A DNA stretch of 64,000 nt, taken from the NCBI GenBank assembly GCA_014607495.2, contig CP053150.1:10436495-10500494 (forward strand). The letters are read 5' to 3'. The DNA is from Carposina sasakii (lineage: Eukaryota; Arthropoda; Insecta; Lepidoptera; Carposinidae). The notes beneath the pieces were generated by a model. The model had not been told where the DNA came from, did not search any database, and saw nothing but the letters and a program-made list of their open reading frames with translations. The position numbers and the translations under genes were made by a program. This document shows, in pieces, positions 42,301 through 57,300 of the stretch; within the stretch, counting starts at the first letter, position 1; each line of letters begins with the position of its first letter.

Positions 42301-45300
42301 CTTATCATGTCCGATCCTATTCCTACAAGTTTATAATCTTATTTATTTATAAGCAGCATTTTACCTGATATCAAACTCTGCCAGCTGCGCTACAATAGTC
42401 TCGATCTCAATGTCTACCCAAGCCGTCTCAAAGTATCCATCTATCGAGTTCATTACAGCTAAATACAAGCTGTACCTGTGGGACGAAAAGTTCAATTTAA
42501 TTAAAGTAAGATATTGCTTTGGCAGAGTATAATTATAGGTATTTAATTTGCTCTCGCAATAGAAAAATTTACAAATAAGAAAAAGTAAAGAAGTGATAAA
42601 ATAATAACAATATAATTGAGAGCACATAAAGCTTTACTCCGAGAAAGTGACCTATTGTACGGAAGTCTTCTAGAAAAAGGTTTTGGGTCGAAGTATGCAC
42701 GGTCTACTTACAATTTACTTAGTAAGTTAAATTCCTTTTTCTTCTGGTGTAAAATGGGATAGTCTTTGACTTCCATTCCGAACAGTTTCTCCCCGCTGGA
42801 GTACATTTCGAATCGTCGCCAAAGGTCGTCGAATCGAGACTGGAACATTATTACTCTGCAATGTGAAATAATGACCTAATTATATACATAGTGATAAGCT
42901 TTACAATCCCCTATAATAAGGTATCCAATTGTATAGGAATTCTTAATGTTTACCATTAAGAACTCGCAAACAGTGTATTATTTTGTGACCCTCGCCCTTG
43001 CTTCAGGCTGAAAGAACATGATGATATTGGAGAATTAGCTCATGAAGCCACTTAAATTCTCTTCCAGAGTTTCAGACAACAATATAAATAACTAAATATA
43101 AATTTAGTTTTCTAGTTCATATCCGGAGCGAAGGACCAGAAATGATTTGACTGACGAAATTACACTTATACGTTTAATTACGATTATGTTATTTAGAGCG
43201 TGGGGTCCAAAGATAGAAAGACATAGGACTTCATTCTAAACACCTATAGTAATACTAAGTAATAAAAATTTGAACGCAACGTACCTATCACTAGCTTCCC
43301 TAGCCGATAGTCCGGGAGTCATCGGTCCGAACGCGTCATAATCCGCGTCGAATTTCAACACATCTTCAAGGAATGTCGACACACCTTCCGTTAGCTCCTT
43401 TTGTAGAGGCCCTTGCATGTCCACTATCCTTTGTGACACTTGTGCTTGCTTTAGTATGGAAAAAAATACTGGATTAGTAATATTGTGGCAAATAATTTAG
43501 GTTTGCCTGCTCATATGTTACATACATACATACATAAAATCAAGCCTCTTTGCAGGAGGGGTAGGAAGAGATCACGGATAACAGCGTTGTTGTTTTGTAA
43601 TGACAGCCGTAGCGCCATCTCGTGTCAATAATATGAAACTGAATGATCATTGCCATATATTTGAGCAATTTTATGAGACTACTAAACTAAGAATGAAACC
43701 ATACCGTAGCAAGCATGTTTTGAAAGGCATATCTCAAGCCGTACACCATATCAGCGTCATCTTTAGGTATATCTATATTAAAGCTGGCAAAAGTTGCATA
43801 GCTCTCTTCAATAAGATCCAATTCCATATCCATTCTAGAAATAATAGATGTATTTATTGAAATTATTCTACTTTACTCGTACTAAGTGCTTTAAATGGCT
43901 GGTAATCCCATACTTTGACGAGGGAAGTGTATTAATATCATTTTTAAACAAAAAAAACAATACCACTTCTTTGACAGTTGGTTAAAGAGGCTATTTGATC
44001 GATCAAAATTGCGATACCTAATAATATTTATCTTCCAATGCATTACAATTATTTTTGCTTGATCTATTTATTCCTTTTAATGTCTAGTGGCATATAATTT
44101 AACTGTTTGTGCATAAACTTTAAAGCCATAGTCACCCTATAAACTCCTGTCGAATAAGTTCAAGACACAGCATAGCCACTCTGACGTCATCCAAATCCTT
44201 AATCTTCTTGCCCATAGTCTTCATTCGATCGTTGATGAACTGCATCATTTTCTGTACGCGCTCCTTATATGCCTGACTCAGAAGTTTTCCTAATATTCTC
44301 TTCCATTCTATCGACTCCACGTGTAAGCCTAGCTTGATTCTATCTGAAATAATATTGTGCGTTATTAACCTCATACAACAATTAATTGTACAGAGATAAA
44401 ACATTTATATGACACCATTTTCTTGCCTGCCGCATACAATTTTATTGAAGCAATAAATGACTGGCATGGTCTAACTAAACTGTCATTTTTAAACATTATA
44501 AAGTTTTTCTCAATAATGACGTATCAATAATTGAATTCAATTATGGCTCAGGAATGTACCAGTAAATGGTATCGTGTAAATAGGCCTTCACTCTTGACAG
44601 GTTTTAACTAAAAATGTATTAGAGATTTCACGTTTATTTCATGCTCGTTTTTGCATCATGTTAGACCACTCTCTCACGGATCGGTGTGCAAACTGCTGTC
44701 AAATGTGACATGCCGAGTACTTGACACTCTATAAAGTTTACATACGAACATACATAAGGCTTTTTGGCATTTTTTTCTTACCCATATTTATTTCAATGGA
44801 ACCAATAATGTGTCGGTCTGGCAAATTGAGTACTTCCTCCGTTTGCGCCTCGTACTTCTTCAGCATGTCTCGAATTATCACATTCAGAGGATTCGAGTCC
44901 ACAAACGCTTGCACCTGTTGCACCCTATCCTCTGCCCATAAATGGGAAAACCTACCGTAGCCCTGTAATAGTAATTGTATTGAAACCTTATACTAGCATG
45001 GTTAATCAATAGCTAGTTAGTTAGAATTTTAACTACATATTTCCAAGGAGGGTTGGCAATCGAACCAACCTTGACCTTGAAATCAAATGCCAAAGCATTA
45101 GAAAAATTTAATTACTTTGTGGAAACGAGATTAAAAATATGATGTACTTAAAAGTATATATACATTCATACCAGCGTAACTAATTCCCATTTCATCTTCA
45201 TCGTTTTTTAAATATTTTATTATTAATTAATTAACATCTAAATTACCTTAAGAAGTTTCTCAATATCGGGTTTATACATATACATCATCCCTTGTAAAGC

Positions 45301-48300
45301 CATTACAGAGCGTACAATATCTTTGTGCTCTGAAACCAATCTGAAGTAGGTTCGAATTCCAGCGATAGTTGAAACAGATCTACCTCCTGCAAACAACAAA
45401 AAAAAACGTACAGCTTTCACTATTAATGCTATTTACTTCAGACTAAACCTACATATAAACTACTTCCATTAAAATTGAATTGAATATAAATAGTGTTGCG
45501 TTACTGTTGTTTCTTTTTTGTCCTGCGTCAATTAAAGGTCCGTTTATATCTACAGACATTGAGCGTATCAGTCAGGTTACGGGGTAGACACCGACATACA
45601 CCATTTATTTACATGTGAGCGTGCCAGACGCGTGCCAGGGCAAGCACATCGTCGTCACGTCATCATCTGTGCGGTTCCGATGCTTTGTGGGGTAAGCACG
45701 AACCTTTTTACACGGCGTAACGCTAGCGACTCGCTAACAAAATCTATGTGATTAGACAGTTGGACGATAGCGTTACGGACTATCGAGAGGTTCGTGCTTA
45801 CCCCTTTGTTCACACTACCTGACAGACACGTACAGACATGAACCGTACCTGACAGACAAAATATTCTTTCCGCGAATACTGGCCGCGCATGGCCCGTGTC
45901 TGTTGGTGTCTGCGCGGCCGTGTAATGATAGATATAAATACTTTAATAGATACCGCATAAAAGAATATTATTTTATCTGTCACGGCGCGTGCCTGGCACA
46001 CTCAATGAAGATATAGAACCTTAAGAAAGAGGGAGCGAGTTCGAAACATACCAGTCATACTTTGCGTCATCTGCAGCGCCCCAGACTTTTGAAACTCCTT
46101 TTTCAGGAGTTCTTGTTGTCCCCACATGAACACGTTACGATGTATATCTATTATACAGTTCAAAACTACCTGAAAAGTTAAAGAACCAATGTTATGGAAC
46201 AGAATAAAACCGTTGGAAACCGTAGAATACAGGACACGCACAGAAGACATGCAGTTGAATGTAATAAGTACTCGATAAGTATGCATTCTTCATACGATTC
46301 CGTCAGTCGTTCCATGAGCGCTCGCTCAGATTTGACGTGAAAGAAGGAGACAGAATAATAACAAATTATGTTGATACTTCAGGGATTCAGCACTGTGTGC
46401 TTATTTCTTTACCTATTTATACAATAGTACTAACTTGAGAAAATGCGGATTGTATTTCTTCCAGCGTAGGTTTAATTAAAATCCGTGGTATTTCCAAGTA
46501 CATGTTCGATAACATCAGAGGCTTTAGTTTGTTCTGCTCCTCGGGATCCGTGGTCATAGTGAGGAAGCTGCATTATACATAACATATCTAAATATTCTAA
46601 ATCTATTATCTATTACATATAATAAAAATGTAACGGATCGCTGTCTGTACATGGAAGATATATGAGAAAAAATATTATAGGAGACCTTTATCAACGCAAT
46701 GGTACCCAAAAGAATGATTTTTGGAATTTATGTCTGTCTGTGCGTTTGTGCACGCTAATCTCAGAAACGGCTGAACCGATTTCGATGCAGTTTTCAGGAA
46801 TATATTGTGACAGGGCCCACTTAACATATATGCAACGTTTTGCATAACGCCCGGCCGTTTTAAATTGATGAACAATATATGTTAGCTTCTATGACACTCC
46901 CTCGGTATGCACAATTTATTCGCTATTTGTGAACCGGCAAAGCACAAAGCTTTAAACAAGCCTATAGAATACCTGGATACAGAAGCTCTCTTCCTCAACA
47001 AGTCGAGAGTTTGTCGGGTACATTTGATGAGGCATTCCAGACATTTCGTAGCGAAGTACGCGAACAACTCATTACATTCGTTGATTGCTGGCTGCACGTC
47101 GAATCTGTCTGGGTTTTCGATCTCCAAAAATGCTGTTAATATAAATATTACTATTTTCGTGATTCTTTAGTTCTACGATATTAGGAAAATAACTATGTAA
47201 TATGACTTACCAGCATCGGCAGGTATTACTCTAGTTGCTGATGTAACCGGTTTAAGTGCTTTTTCAATGTCTAACCTACAAGTTTAGAATATAATTAACA
47301 CATCAACTCTAAACATAAAGCAAAGTAAGATACAGGTTATATGATTCTTTAAATCTTCTTCCAGTCCTGATATCAACAGTAAAATAAGTATATCTAATGT
47401 ACATTTATTTTACCAATTATCTCTTAAATTCTGCACTTGTTTATTCGGAACGCTACCCAAGAACTTATTAATTAGTTCTACGACGGCAATCTCTGCGTTC
47501 GAAGATTTCTGTTGCAAGTCAAACGCTGAAAATAAATTAAATTTAAAAGTTTAATACCGTCAATGAAGCAAGAGCAACACCTAAGGAATTTGTCATTAGC
47601 CGGGTCCACACCGGACGATCCAAATTGGATCGGCGAACCCGCGATCCGCGATCCAAGATCGTGATACGTGGAGCGTGGATCGTACTAGGCCGATCCAGTT
47701 TGTTAAAACTGCGATCCTGAACTACGCTCCAAGCGATCCATAGGCGATCCGTGATTCAGTCGAACTCTTGCTGGAAATGGAGTCACACGTGCAGCGGCGG
47801 CGCCGAATTGCTGTGGCAGCAGCAACCTTTATTTTGCTTAAATATTTGCGCAAAAAATACAGAAACAAAAAAGACATAACATCTTTTGGGTCCCATAAAC
47901 ATGTAAGTTTCTTATATAGCGATATCAGACGGCGACTTTGCGAGATGTCCATGGTGTGATGGATCGCGCGAACCACACACAAACGTCCACACAGCGCGCG
48001 CCACGCAATGAGGCACCTTTGAGGCAGGCAAAAAACCGACAACGTACGGATCGGGCGCATCAGGGAGTGCGCGCTCCATTACGTGCGCATGAATCGCGCG
48101 CTGCACGTCCACACCGCCTGCACGTTTGGAACGCGCGCGGCACATCCACACCGCCTGCACATTTGGAACGCGCGCGGCACGTCCACACCGCCTGCACATT
48201 TGGAACGCGCGCGGCACGTCCACACCGCCTGCACATTTGGAACGCGCGCGGCACTTTCACACCGCCTGCACATTTGGATCGCGCGCGGCACGTCCACACT

Positions 48301-51300
48301 GCCTACACAATTAGAACGCGCGCGGTACGTCCACACCGCCTGCACATTTGTATCGCGCGCGGCACGTCCACACTGCCTACACAATTGGATCGCGCGCGGC
48401 ACGTCCACACCGCCTGCACATTTGGTTTGCGCTCATGCGGCGCGCGATCGGAGCGCGACGGATCGTCCGGTGTGGACCCGGCTATTCAAACGGGAAAATT
48501 GCACTATTTGTTGTCGGATTGCTACTGCTCTGCTATTGCAAGATACGTAATCAGTCTACCCATTTTCTTACCTAATTCATCACGTCGCGTCAGATTCTCC
48601 TCATAAAACACGGTAGGGTCGACCGCCTTCTCTGGTAGATATACCAACACTGTTTTAGTTATAGACGCTAGTATTGCGTCTATACGAGCTTCTTTCATGT
48701 CCACTACCTGTGAAAGGAAGTGAGGTGTAAATAGAGTAGAATTGCACCACCCCATATCTGACCGTGGGTATCGTAAGAAGTTATTAAGGGTTTCTTGGAC
48801 GTGAGCAGCAGCGCTTCCCGTGGTGACTGCGGTCACCAACCCGCCTGCCCAGTAGGCGACTATGGGCTAAACCCCCCCTATAGCACTAGCCTTGTGGCGT
48901 GCCCTGGGTGGGGGACGGGTTGCAGTAGACTCGTGTGTGTATATTTCAAGAATAGACTACTCACTTCTTTGACAAACAAATCCACTTCGTCCAGTACGAA
49001 TTCAATTTGCTCACAGTACGATGGTATTTCTAAGGAGGTCCAAGTTATAGTGGAAAGCCCTGGTTGAAAGGCTTTCTCTAGTTTGACCAGCTGGGCTCGA
49101 AGCAGCGGGAGATATAGCTTTGGCATACTCCTATAAACGTGACATAATATGATCGGTATAGTTTTCACTAACATTTAACCGCGCGAAAAAGTGTTGACAA
49201 GGCAACAGTAATATATCTATGTTTATAAAATGATTTGTTCTGATTGGCTGACTAACAGATCAACGCACAGCCTAACATACGAGTATTAATTATGTATAAT
49301 GTACACAGACAGTAAAAGAAGGATAATGTGAACCGATCATCATATTTTATGTAATGTGACTGATACATAACCCTTCTGTTACATGCTAGACAATTCAAGA
49401 AATAATATACCTTCTAATCTTATCGTTTCTGTCAACTAGATGTTTTATTCTTTCATAATTGCCCAGTATTTTGTCTTTGCAATATGCAACTATTTGTGCT
49501 GCGTCCGGTACACCTACAAGTTAATAAAGACGATAATAAAACATGTACATATCAATAGGCTTGGGCTTGAACAATTTGACTATTCTCTTCTAAGTGACAG
49601 CGAAGTTCGCAAAATTATCGAAACCTTTCTTCCGATAGGAATCTCACCGCCTACTAGTAGAATATTAAGAATTTCCCTGTCACTCGCATGAACGTATAAA
49701 GAATAACGGACAGAGTGTTGTGACTACACAGATTGAAGCATTCATAGTAAGCTCGGCAACGATATTCCATGGAGTAGGGATGAGTATTGACGCGTTATTC
49801 ACACACACATACAAACCATAGTAAGCTCGGCGCCTACTGGAAAATACGCACACATGTCCAACGTGTCGCCATTTCGGTGCTTCAATCTGTGCAGTGACAG
49901 CATTACGTCCGTTGTTCTTTATACGTTCATGGTCACTCGTAAAAATGTTATATTGTCTAAGGCTAAATACAATAATATATACCCTACCTTAGCAAGTAAA
50001 AATAGTTACTAGTCTCCCAAGTAGATTCTACCATTAATAGGATATAGTGCAGAAAAAATGTATACAACCAACTTACTCAATCCCAGTTGCCACATATACT
50101 CCACTTCTCTGATACATTCCGGGATGTATATACTGAAGTTTACTATGTACAGATTTGTGGTCGGATGGCGAATAAGTAGAGGAGCTATGAGTCCTAGTCT
50201 CACCTACAAACCATTTTAAAATATAGGGTGTGGATGACAGCCAGGCAAATACGGAAATGCTGAACAAGTACCATGTGTTGAGTTAAACAACAGTGTTATT
50301 ACTCGCAGGAAATGTATTTTTTATTTGATTATCAGTAATCTTTATTCTCTACGCTAATCGTATCGGGCGATCCTGTGACCAATTAAATGGGTTTTTTGGG
50401 ACACATTGCTGTTTTTAGGATAACTTGACTGTCCATAAGGGTTGATCAGTTATTTGAACTTTTTTGAGGGTTTTTTTAAATGTTCTTTTGGTTAAGTCAT
50501 TATCTAAGGCTTAATTAAACGAACTAAACTATTTTTTCTTGAAAATATGAAAAAAATGAAAATTTAGGAATTTTCCTGCGAAAATTTTCATTGTTTTCCG
50601 CTTCAGAATCATGGTCTGAAGGCATGGTATCAATATTTGCCTGGCTGTCACAAACGTCCTGTAGGTATATTACACTTATTGTAGGTCAATAAATCTCCTA
50701 ACCCGGTTATTTATTGGCCTAGCTACTAGTGTAAATTTAGTTCACTTTTCGACCTGTGGGGCAAGCACGAACCTCTCGATAGTCCGTAACGCTATTGTCA
50801 CACTGTCATATCTCACAGATTTTGCTTGCGGGTCGATAGCGTTACGATATATAAAGAAGTTCATGTTTACCTTACTGAATAGGTAATGAGATGAAAATTC
50901 TACTTACCTGACCAACGTTCTCAGCCCAGGCGCTATGATAGATTAATTCGTATTCCGTAAACACGATGCTCATAACGTTATACAATTTAATACACCTTTG
51001 GGTGTTCTGTAAAATAACAGATAAATGCAAGAATAGCAAGAAGTAAATGCTTTTGCCAGAATTCCAATGACCAACAATAAGGGTCAGTTGTTTTATCAGC
51101 AGTTAAGTTTACTATTATTTAAAAATACATCCCAAACTGCCCACGAGAAAAACGGGAACTCAAAAATGTACCCCGACGAAGTCGTGGGCATCCGCTAATC
51201 TTACCATATGAGTAATAACTTCATGGTGTTTCATAAACTCTTTCATGGGAGTCTTTATGTTATTATCATAGAATCTAATCCACATCACTCTACCCGCCAC

Positions 51301-54300
51301 CGGCGGCATGTTTCGAGGAAGTTCGGGATTCTCTCTCTCTTCGTTATATCTGCAAAGAAAGAGATGCAAACAAAGAGAACATTAAAGGCATGAACGTTGT
51401 GATACTTCCCGTACTCTATACCTATTACTTTGACTGGCACAAAAACGCAATAAGCTCTAATTAAAACTAGAGTGAAGCAAAGGCCCATAGAAAAATACAC
51501 AATATTCCATCTATTAGGAAATACATAAAAGAATAACAATAGAAATACTTTCTTAACGACAGGCCATAGAATAAGCTCACTTTTTTAAAATATCTAACAG
51601 ACCTGTCCCGAAGAGACTCTATTTCGGCGGTGTAGTTGCTGATCAGATCGTAATACTGATCTTCGAGGTACAAACACTTCAGTTTCAACGTCTCGAACCT
51701 GGCTAATAGATGCAGTGCTATTTCTGTGGTAGGACATTTATTTACGCTCTGAAATATAATAAATATTCACGAAATAAATTCTGCTTAACTCTTCTATACA
51801 ATCTGATTATTTTTAATTTAAAATCTAAACTTATTGTACTGCTTATGGTCCAAATCTAATGCACTGGCAAAGAACTAAATGAAATATGTCACACTAACAT
51901 TGATCATAAAGTTTTCCAATAGCAACTCTTGGTTGGCCACATCGTCTTTGTATTTTTTATAATCTTTGTCGAAATCTGGACGCCTACAATGAAAATATTA
52001 TTAGTTTTACCATATCACTAGGTACATTATAGAGCAAAGTCGACAATGCCTGAAACGTATGTTAAACGGGGCTCCTGCAACTCTATTTGTGAAACCAGCC
52101 GGGATTGTATGTATGTTAAGCAGATGTTAAGTCAGTCATATTTTGGGGAATGAATATTTACCGATGGTCCAAGGCGTCATAAGTCCTCGTTGAGATGATT
52201 TTGAAGAATTTGTTGAAATTAGAACTGAATTCCTCTACTCCTTCTAGCGTTGTTTTATTCAGCACATAGTACGTTATGTACGTTTGGAATAAGTCTATTA
52301 TCTGAAACAAATAACAGCCAATTATTACAAGACGAGCGATCGATATCAAATTCGCAAATCAAAGATTAATAATCTTACTGTTTGCTTTAAAAAAACATTG
52401 GAATAAAAAAAATGTGCGGACTTCTCTCGATCGCGAACTAGACTTCTTCTATGCATATCTATACATATAATAAAAATGTAACGCATCACTGTCTGTACAT
52501 GGAAGATATATGAGAAAAAATATTATAGGAGACAATCAAATCAATGATTTTTGGAATTTTTGTCTGTTTGTGCGTTTGTGCACGCTAATCTCAAAAACGA
52601 CTGAACCGATTTCGATGTAGTTTTCAGGAATATATTGCAACGGCTAATTTCGACATATTATTTTTTCTGTAGGCCACGCGGACGGAGTTGCGGGCGCCCT
52701 CTATTAAAGATATACTTAGAGATTAAAAACAAAATAAGCAACGTGATTGCCATATGAGATATCTGTACTATTACATGGCATTAAAATGATTTTGGGCCCA
52801 TTTTTGCAATGATCAGCCTAGATTAAAGCGAATGCTGTATTTCTCTACAACTTTGATAAATATAGAGATAAAGCACTTTATCCTTCAGATAGGGCCTTGC
52901 AATACTATTTTCTACCTTACCTTTGTTAATCTTCGACGAAACGTTTCAAACTTGCCAAAGATGTACATTTCGGAGCAATCGAATGGCCTCTCATCGGCCG
53001 CCTCCATCATTTCCTTCTGAGTCTCGTTGTAGCATTCGCGGTAGAAGTTGTACAGACTCAGGCATAACTGTGCACATACGTTAAAATCTCAATCATAATC
53101 GCTTGCCGCTGTCTGTCCGTCCCTATATGCTTAGATCTTTCAAACTAGGGAACAGATTTTAATGCAGTCATTTTTAATAAATAGAGTGATTAGATTAACG
53201 AGGAAGGTTTATAATGCATAACTAGGGACCCGCCCCGAGTTCGCACGGGAGTAATGCACTCTCACGCTCGTGATACCGTGGGCGGCCGCTAGTGTTTCAA
53301 TAAATGTAAGCGTACACGCATAAATAGGCGCTCAACCAAACAAGCTAGTATAAACTTTAAGGTCCTGCTGCACTTATGAACCTTGACTGTACCTACTATT
53401 GTCACCAATCGTTCATATAAACATACTTTAGCTTTCTTTATAAAATTCGGCTTGTCCTGATTCCAGATGGTCTTCTTTCCCTTGTTCGTCAAGTAGTCCA
53501 TGCACATATTGAGGATCTGGTTGGTGACTTTGACAAGTAGAGTGGATATCTGTTTAGTTGTGTTGTAGTATCGGGATGTCGCGAATATCATGCGCACTGT
53601 GTATAATAAGCCGGGTATGTACTGCTGCATTGTTACTGGATCGCATCTAGGGAAATTATTGCATTTTTATTTTTGCGAGACTGTTGTAAAAGGTATATCA
53701 TTGTATTATGTGTCAGATATTTCTATACATACACAAACAGCGGCATTCTCTCTATCTTACACACACACACACACATACACTTACACACACGAAGATGTAG
53801 CTAGAGTAGGGTTGCCAGGTCGAAAAACCAAAAAACCGGACAGACCAGGCAGTTTAGCCGGAAATTTGGGTTAAATGGCCGGACACTCTATATTATTTAC
53901 GATTTTGTTGTTCGGTACTAATAGGTACGAAAATTATTGTCGCTGAATACAAAAACTGAGAACGCAACCTACTATTGACAGAGCGCGAACGACAGTCGAG
54001 TCTGAGAGACCACTAGCGATTATTTGTGACTGAACAGAACCTTAAACAATACATGCACGAGCGAAGCGAGCGCGAAATGTTTTCCCATATTTAGCACGTT
54101 ACTCTCGCATCTAAGTTGCCTATTACTTCTTGGAAATTTAAGCTCCACTAAGAATTTGTGACCATTGCTAAAATATGGGATGGGTTACAAGTAGGTAGAC
54201 ATTTAACCAACCACCAATCGTTATATTTAATTTAACAACATTGGCAAAGTCTTCGTGTAAGCGAGAGGCCATATCAGATAACTGAATAAAATCAAAATTT

Positions 54301-57300
54301 TATTAACAACAGCGCGAGCGTAAAATTTTGTAATAAGTAGCCTTTTCTTCTTTAGAAAAAAATCTTGACATTGCTTTTAGACTCTAGAAACATGTCCGTC
54401 CACGGGACTTAGATGTTGTGATGAGCGACAACGAAGTTCGCAAGGTTATGAAAACATTTTGTCAAATAGGAAGCCTTAATTTAACGCGTTTACTAAATGA
54501 CATGACCATTGTTGGTGGACATGTTTCAATTATTTACAATATTCGCTGTCGCTTTAAAATTATTGCATTGCTTAAGCTGGCATGAGCCACATGACCCCAT
54601 GTATCCACGCTTGGTGAAAAGCCTAATAAAAGCCGGACAGGTCGGACATCGTTAATTTTGGCCGGACACACGACCAAAAAGCCTGACTCTGTCCGGCTTT
54701 ATCCGGACACCTGGCAACCCTAAGCTAGAAATAGTTACCGTTCCGAATCCCAGTTACGTTAATTTGAGGGGCAAGATGTATAGTATTGGCAAGGGCACAC
54801 TACAAGACTGCCATGGGGGGTATTTGCCCATAGTCACCACACTGGGCAGACGGATTGGTGACCGCAGTGTGTATTTTGGACTATATTGTCAACACGGTGA
54901 GATTGGTATGGAGTGGCAAAATTCTCTGCACATTGGCAAATGGCAAATACCTGCTATGCGGTCTTACTTATATACTAACAACAAATGGGTTCACACCTGT
55001 AAAGAGGTTCGCAATACTTTTCCAAAGCATACAAATACTTGACGTTATCAAACGACTCGTTGTAGTAATCTGTTACTTGGTTATCCAGCTTTCGCCATTT
55101 CTAAAAAAATTAACTTTGTGTAAGTTTACAAAAAACGAACTGTAGGCCTTTCAAAAAGAAAGCTCAAGGTATCACAGCAAGTAATAGAGAGCTATGCTCA
55201 GGGTTTTTTTGCGTGTACGAATCAAGAACCACGAGATCCGTAGACGAACGAAAGTCACAGACTAGCCTAACAGTCCAAAAGCTAAAGTAGCAGTGGCTAG
55301 GGCACATAGCTCGAAGGCCTATGTTCATCAGTGGACACATACATTTAGGGCTGATTTTTCCAAATGCCAGATAGCATGTCAAAGGAATATAGTTAATACT
55401 GTCTCTATCATGATCAAGTTTTAGAGAAAGACAGCATCAACTTTATTCGTCTAATAGGATATCTGACGTTTGGAAAAATCGGCCCTAAGTATTTAAAATT
55501 CTATTTCAATACTTACACTTTAAATTGTAAGCGTGAGAGTTTATGAAGATGAGAAGACGTAAAGAGTAAGTCTTTAATTTTTTCAGCCTACCTTAATAAG
55601 CTTCGATTTGGCGCGTATAAGCGTATGTATGTACATCTGGCAAGGTGTGCTCTTTATGTGCTCAATAATAGAGGTGAAAGTCGTGAGCTGCCGCCGCCAG
55701 TGGTCCAACTCAGCCAACGGACCAATGTTTGAGGGCTCTCGACGTAACTGTTGACTTTGGACCAAAACCTGCAATGTATAGATTTATTTTCACAATCGTT
55801 AGCCAATCGGCAAATGCGGTGTATACATCAATACCGTACGATAATGGGGATTTACCCTTAAAGTTTACAATCATCATCTATTTATTTCAATCGATTTTCT
55901 AAAGATACAATGCTGCTTTTATTACTATCATTTCAACATGTTACAAGTGAATAGTTAAAGAGCAATGGTTACTAAGCGTTTCACGTGCGACTACAAAATG
56001 TAAATGCCATTATAATTAAATATCTAGAAGCTAAATTATGTACTGTTTCGATTGGTTCATTGCAATGAGGTTTATAAATTATAGGTTCATTGCAATTTTA
56101 TTGGACTCCCAATACTTTTAATCAGTACAGTCCACTGATCAGTTTCAGACGCTAAGAGTCCTTTGTCAGGGTCCTCTAGTGCCAGATGCCTGAATATTGC
56201 CGAACTTACCATAGTAATCTGTTTCATCCACTGCTTCACATAGGAGCAGATTTCCTCCAGCACATGAGTCTTTGTGATAGCAGCCTTCATCTTATCGAGG
56301 TCTGACAGCTCTTCCTCGTAAAGGTTTAGGTTTATTTTGAATTTCGTACAACAGTCCAAATCAATCTTTGTTTCTAGGAAAAATAATGATGTGACGTGAT
56401 GAAATCGGGTCTATAATGACATTCTATTAACAATTGTTAAATTTAAGATCTGGTTACTCATTATTATGTAAAAAAAGGTATAGTTGATGTATTATTTTCA
56501 GACTTTCAATATTGACGTACAAAGATTTTTTAAGATACTTATACTTACTAGCAAGATAATCAATAAACAGCATTATCTTTGAGATGTAAGTGTTAATAAT
56601 ATTTTGACTGTTGGGATTAGGAGGGTTAAGATCACCCCATGCTTTGCAGTTCTTCAGTGCAGGCACATAAACCGCTCTCAGAGTGTTGTAAATACCGGAT
56701 ACCACGTTTTCTGTTTCCTGGTTCATATTGAAAACAACTAGGAAGTAATCCTGAAAAGGTACAATACCTAATTTAAAAAATATCAGCTATACATATAATA
56801 TAATTTTTTTTAAACGAAAAACCGACTTCCTCCTATAACTCGAGCTTACTAAAGTAAAATTTTACTAAAGGGCAAATAAAGGGCGTTAAGCCGTGTACGA
56901 AGTTTAGGAGGCATAATATTGTCAGAGTTATATGCCAGCAAATGATTAAATAGGCCACATGACAAAAGAGAAAAAGGACTAGGTTTCGAAACTTTACATC
57001 TGACAATATGATGATGATGAAGATAATGATGACCTCCGACCGATTTCGGTCATGGCGACCACTTCTACTCCTAGATATTACTAAGTTGGCGTTCATGCGC
57101 TCGGAGATGGCTTACATAGCCAATCTTCGCCCTGTACGCCCGCGCACACAGATGACAGGTTAGTGCGTCATTATTGTAATTATAGATAATGGCAGCAGGA
57201 GGACGAGTCTTTAGTTCATCACTTTTAGCGTCAAGGTCAGCTTGACGCTGCTCCTCGAACTCGTAAACTTGGTTTATCACCATCCTACGCCACTCTGGTC

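Larger units (their letters stand above)
36900..42327 (+). mobile_element. Young Ty3/gypsy LTR retrotransposon, 5,428 bp
   Basis: Two 368-bp LTRs (TG...CA) flank gag and pol and differ at one position as far as I can see. A 4-bp target duplication AGTT lies at 36896-36899 and 42328-42331. Domain order protease, RT, RNase H, integrase in pol places it in Ty3/gypsy; there is no env. It sits antisense in the intron between exons 31 and 32 of the dynein gene. No TGG-type primer-binding site follows the 5' LTR, and no purine tract precedes the 3' LTR, which is unusual. Confidence 0.95.

Noticed and set aside
42361..42627. An 88-codon minus-strand open frame as a separate gene
   Set aside because: It is exon 31 preceded by open intron sequence; the acceptor before 42475 and the phases on both sides fit the dynein gene.
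48092..48425. Possible CRISPR-like array
   Set aside because: Units abut directly with no unique spacers, inside a transposon in a eukaryotic intron.
47938..48606. A 222-codon open frame and several overlapping ones on both strands
   Set aside because: They come from the 37-bp minisatellite, whose unit length lets the same codons appear in every frame. No start context or conserved domain.
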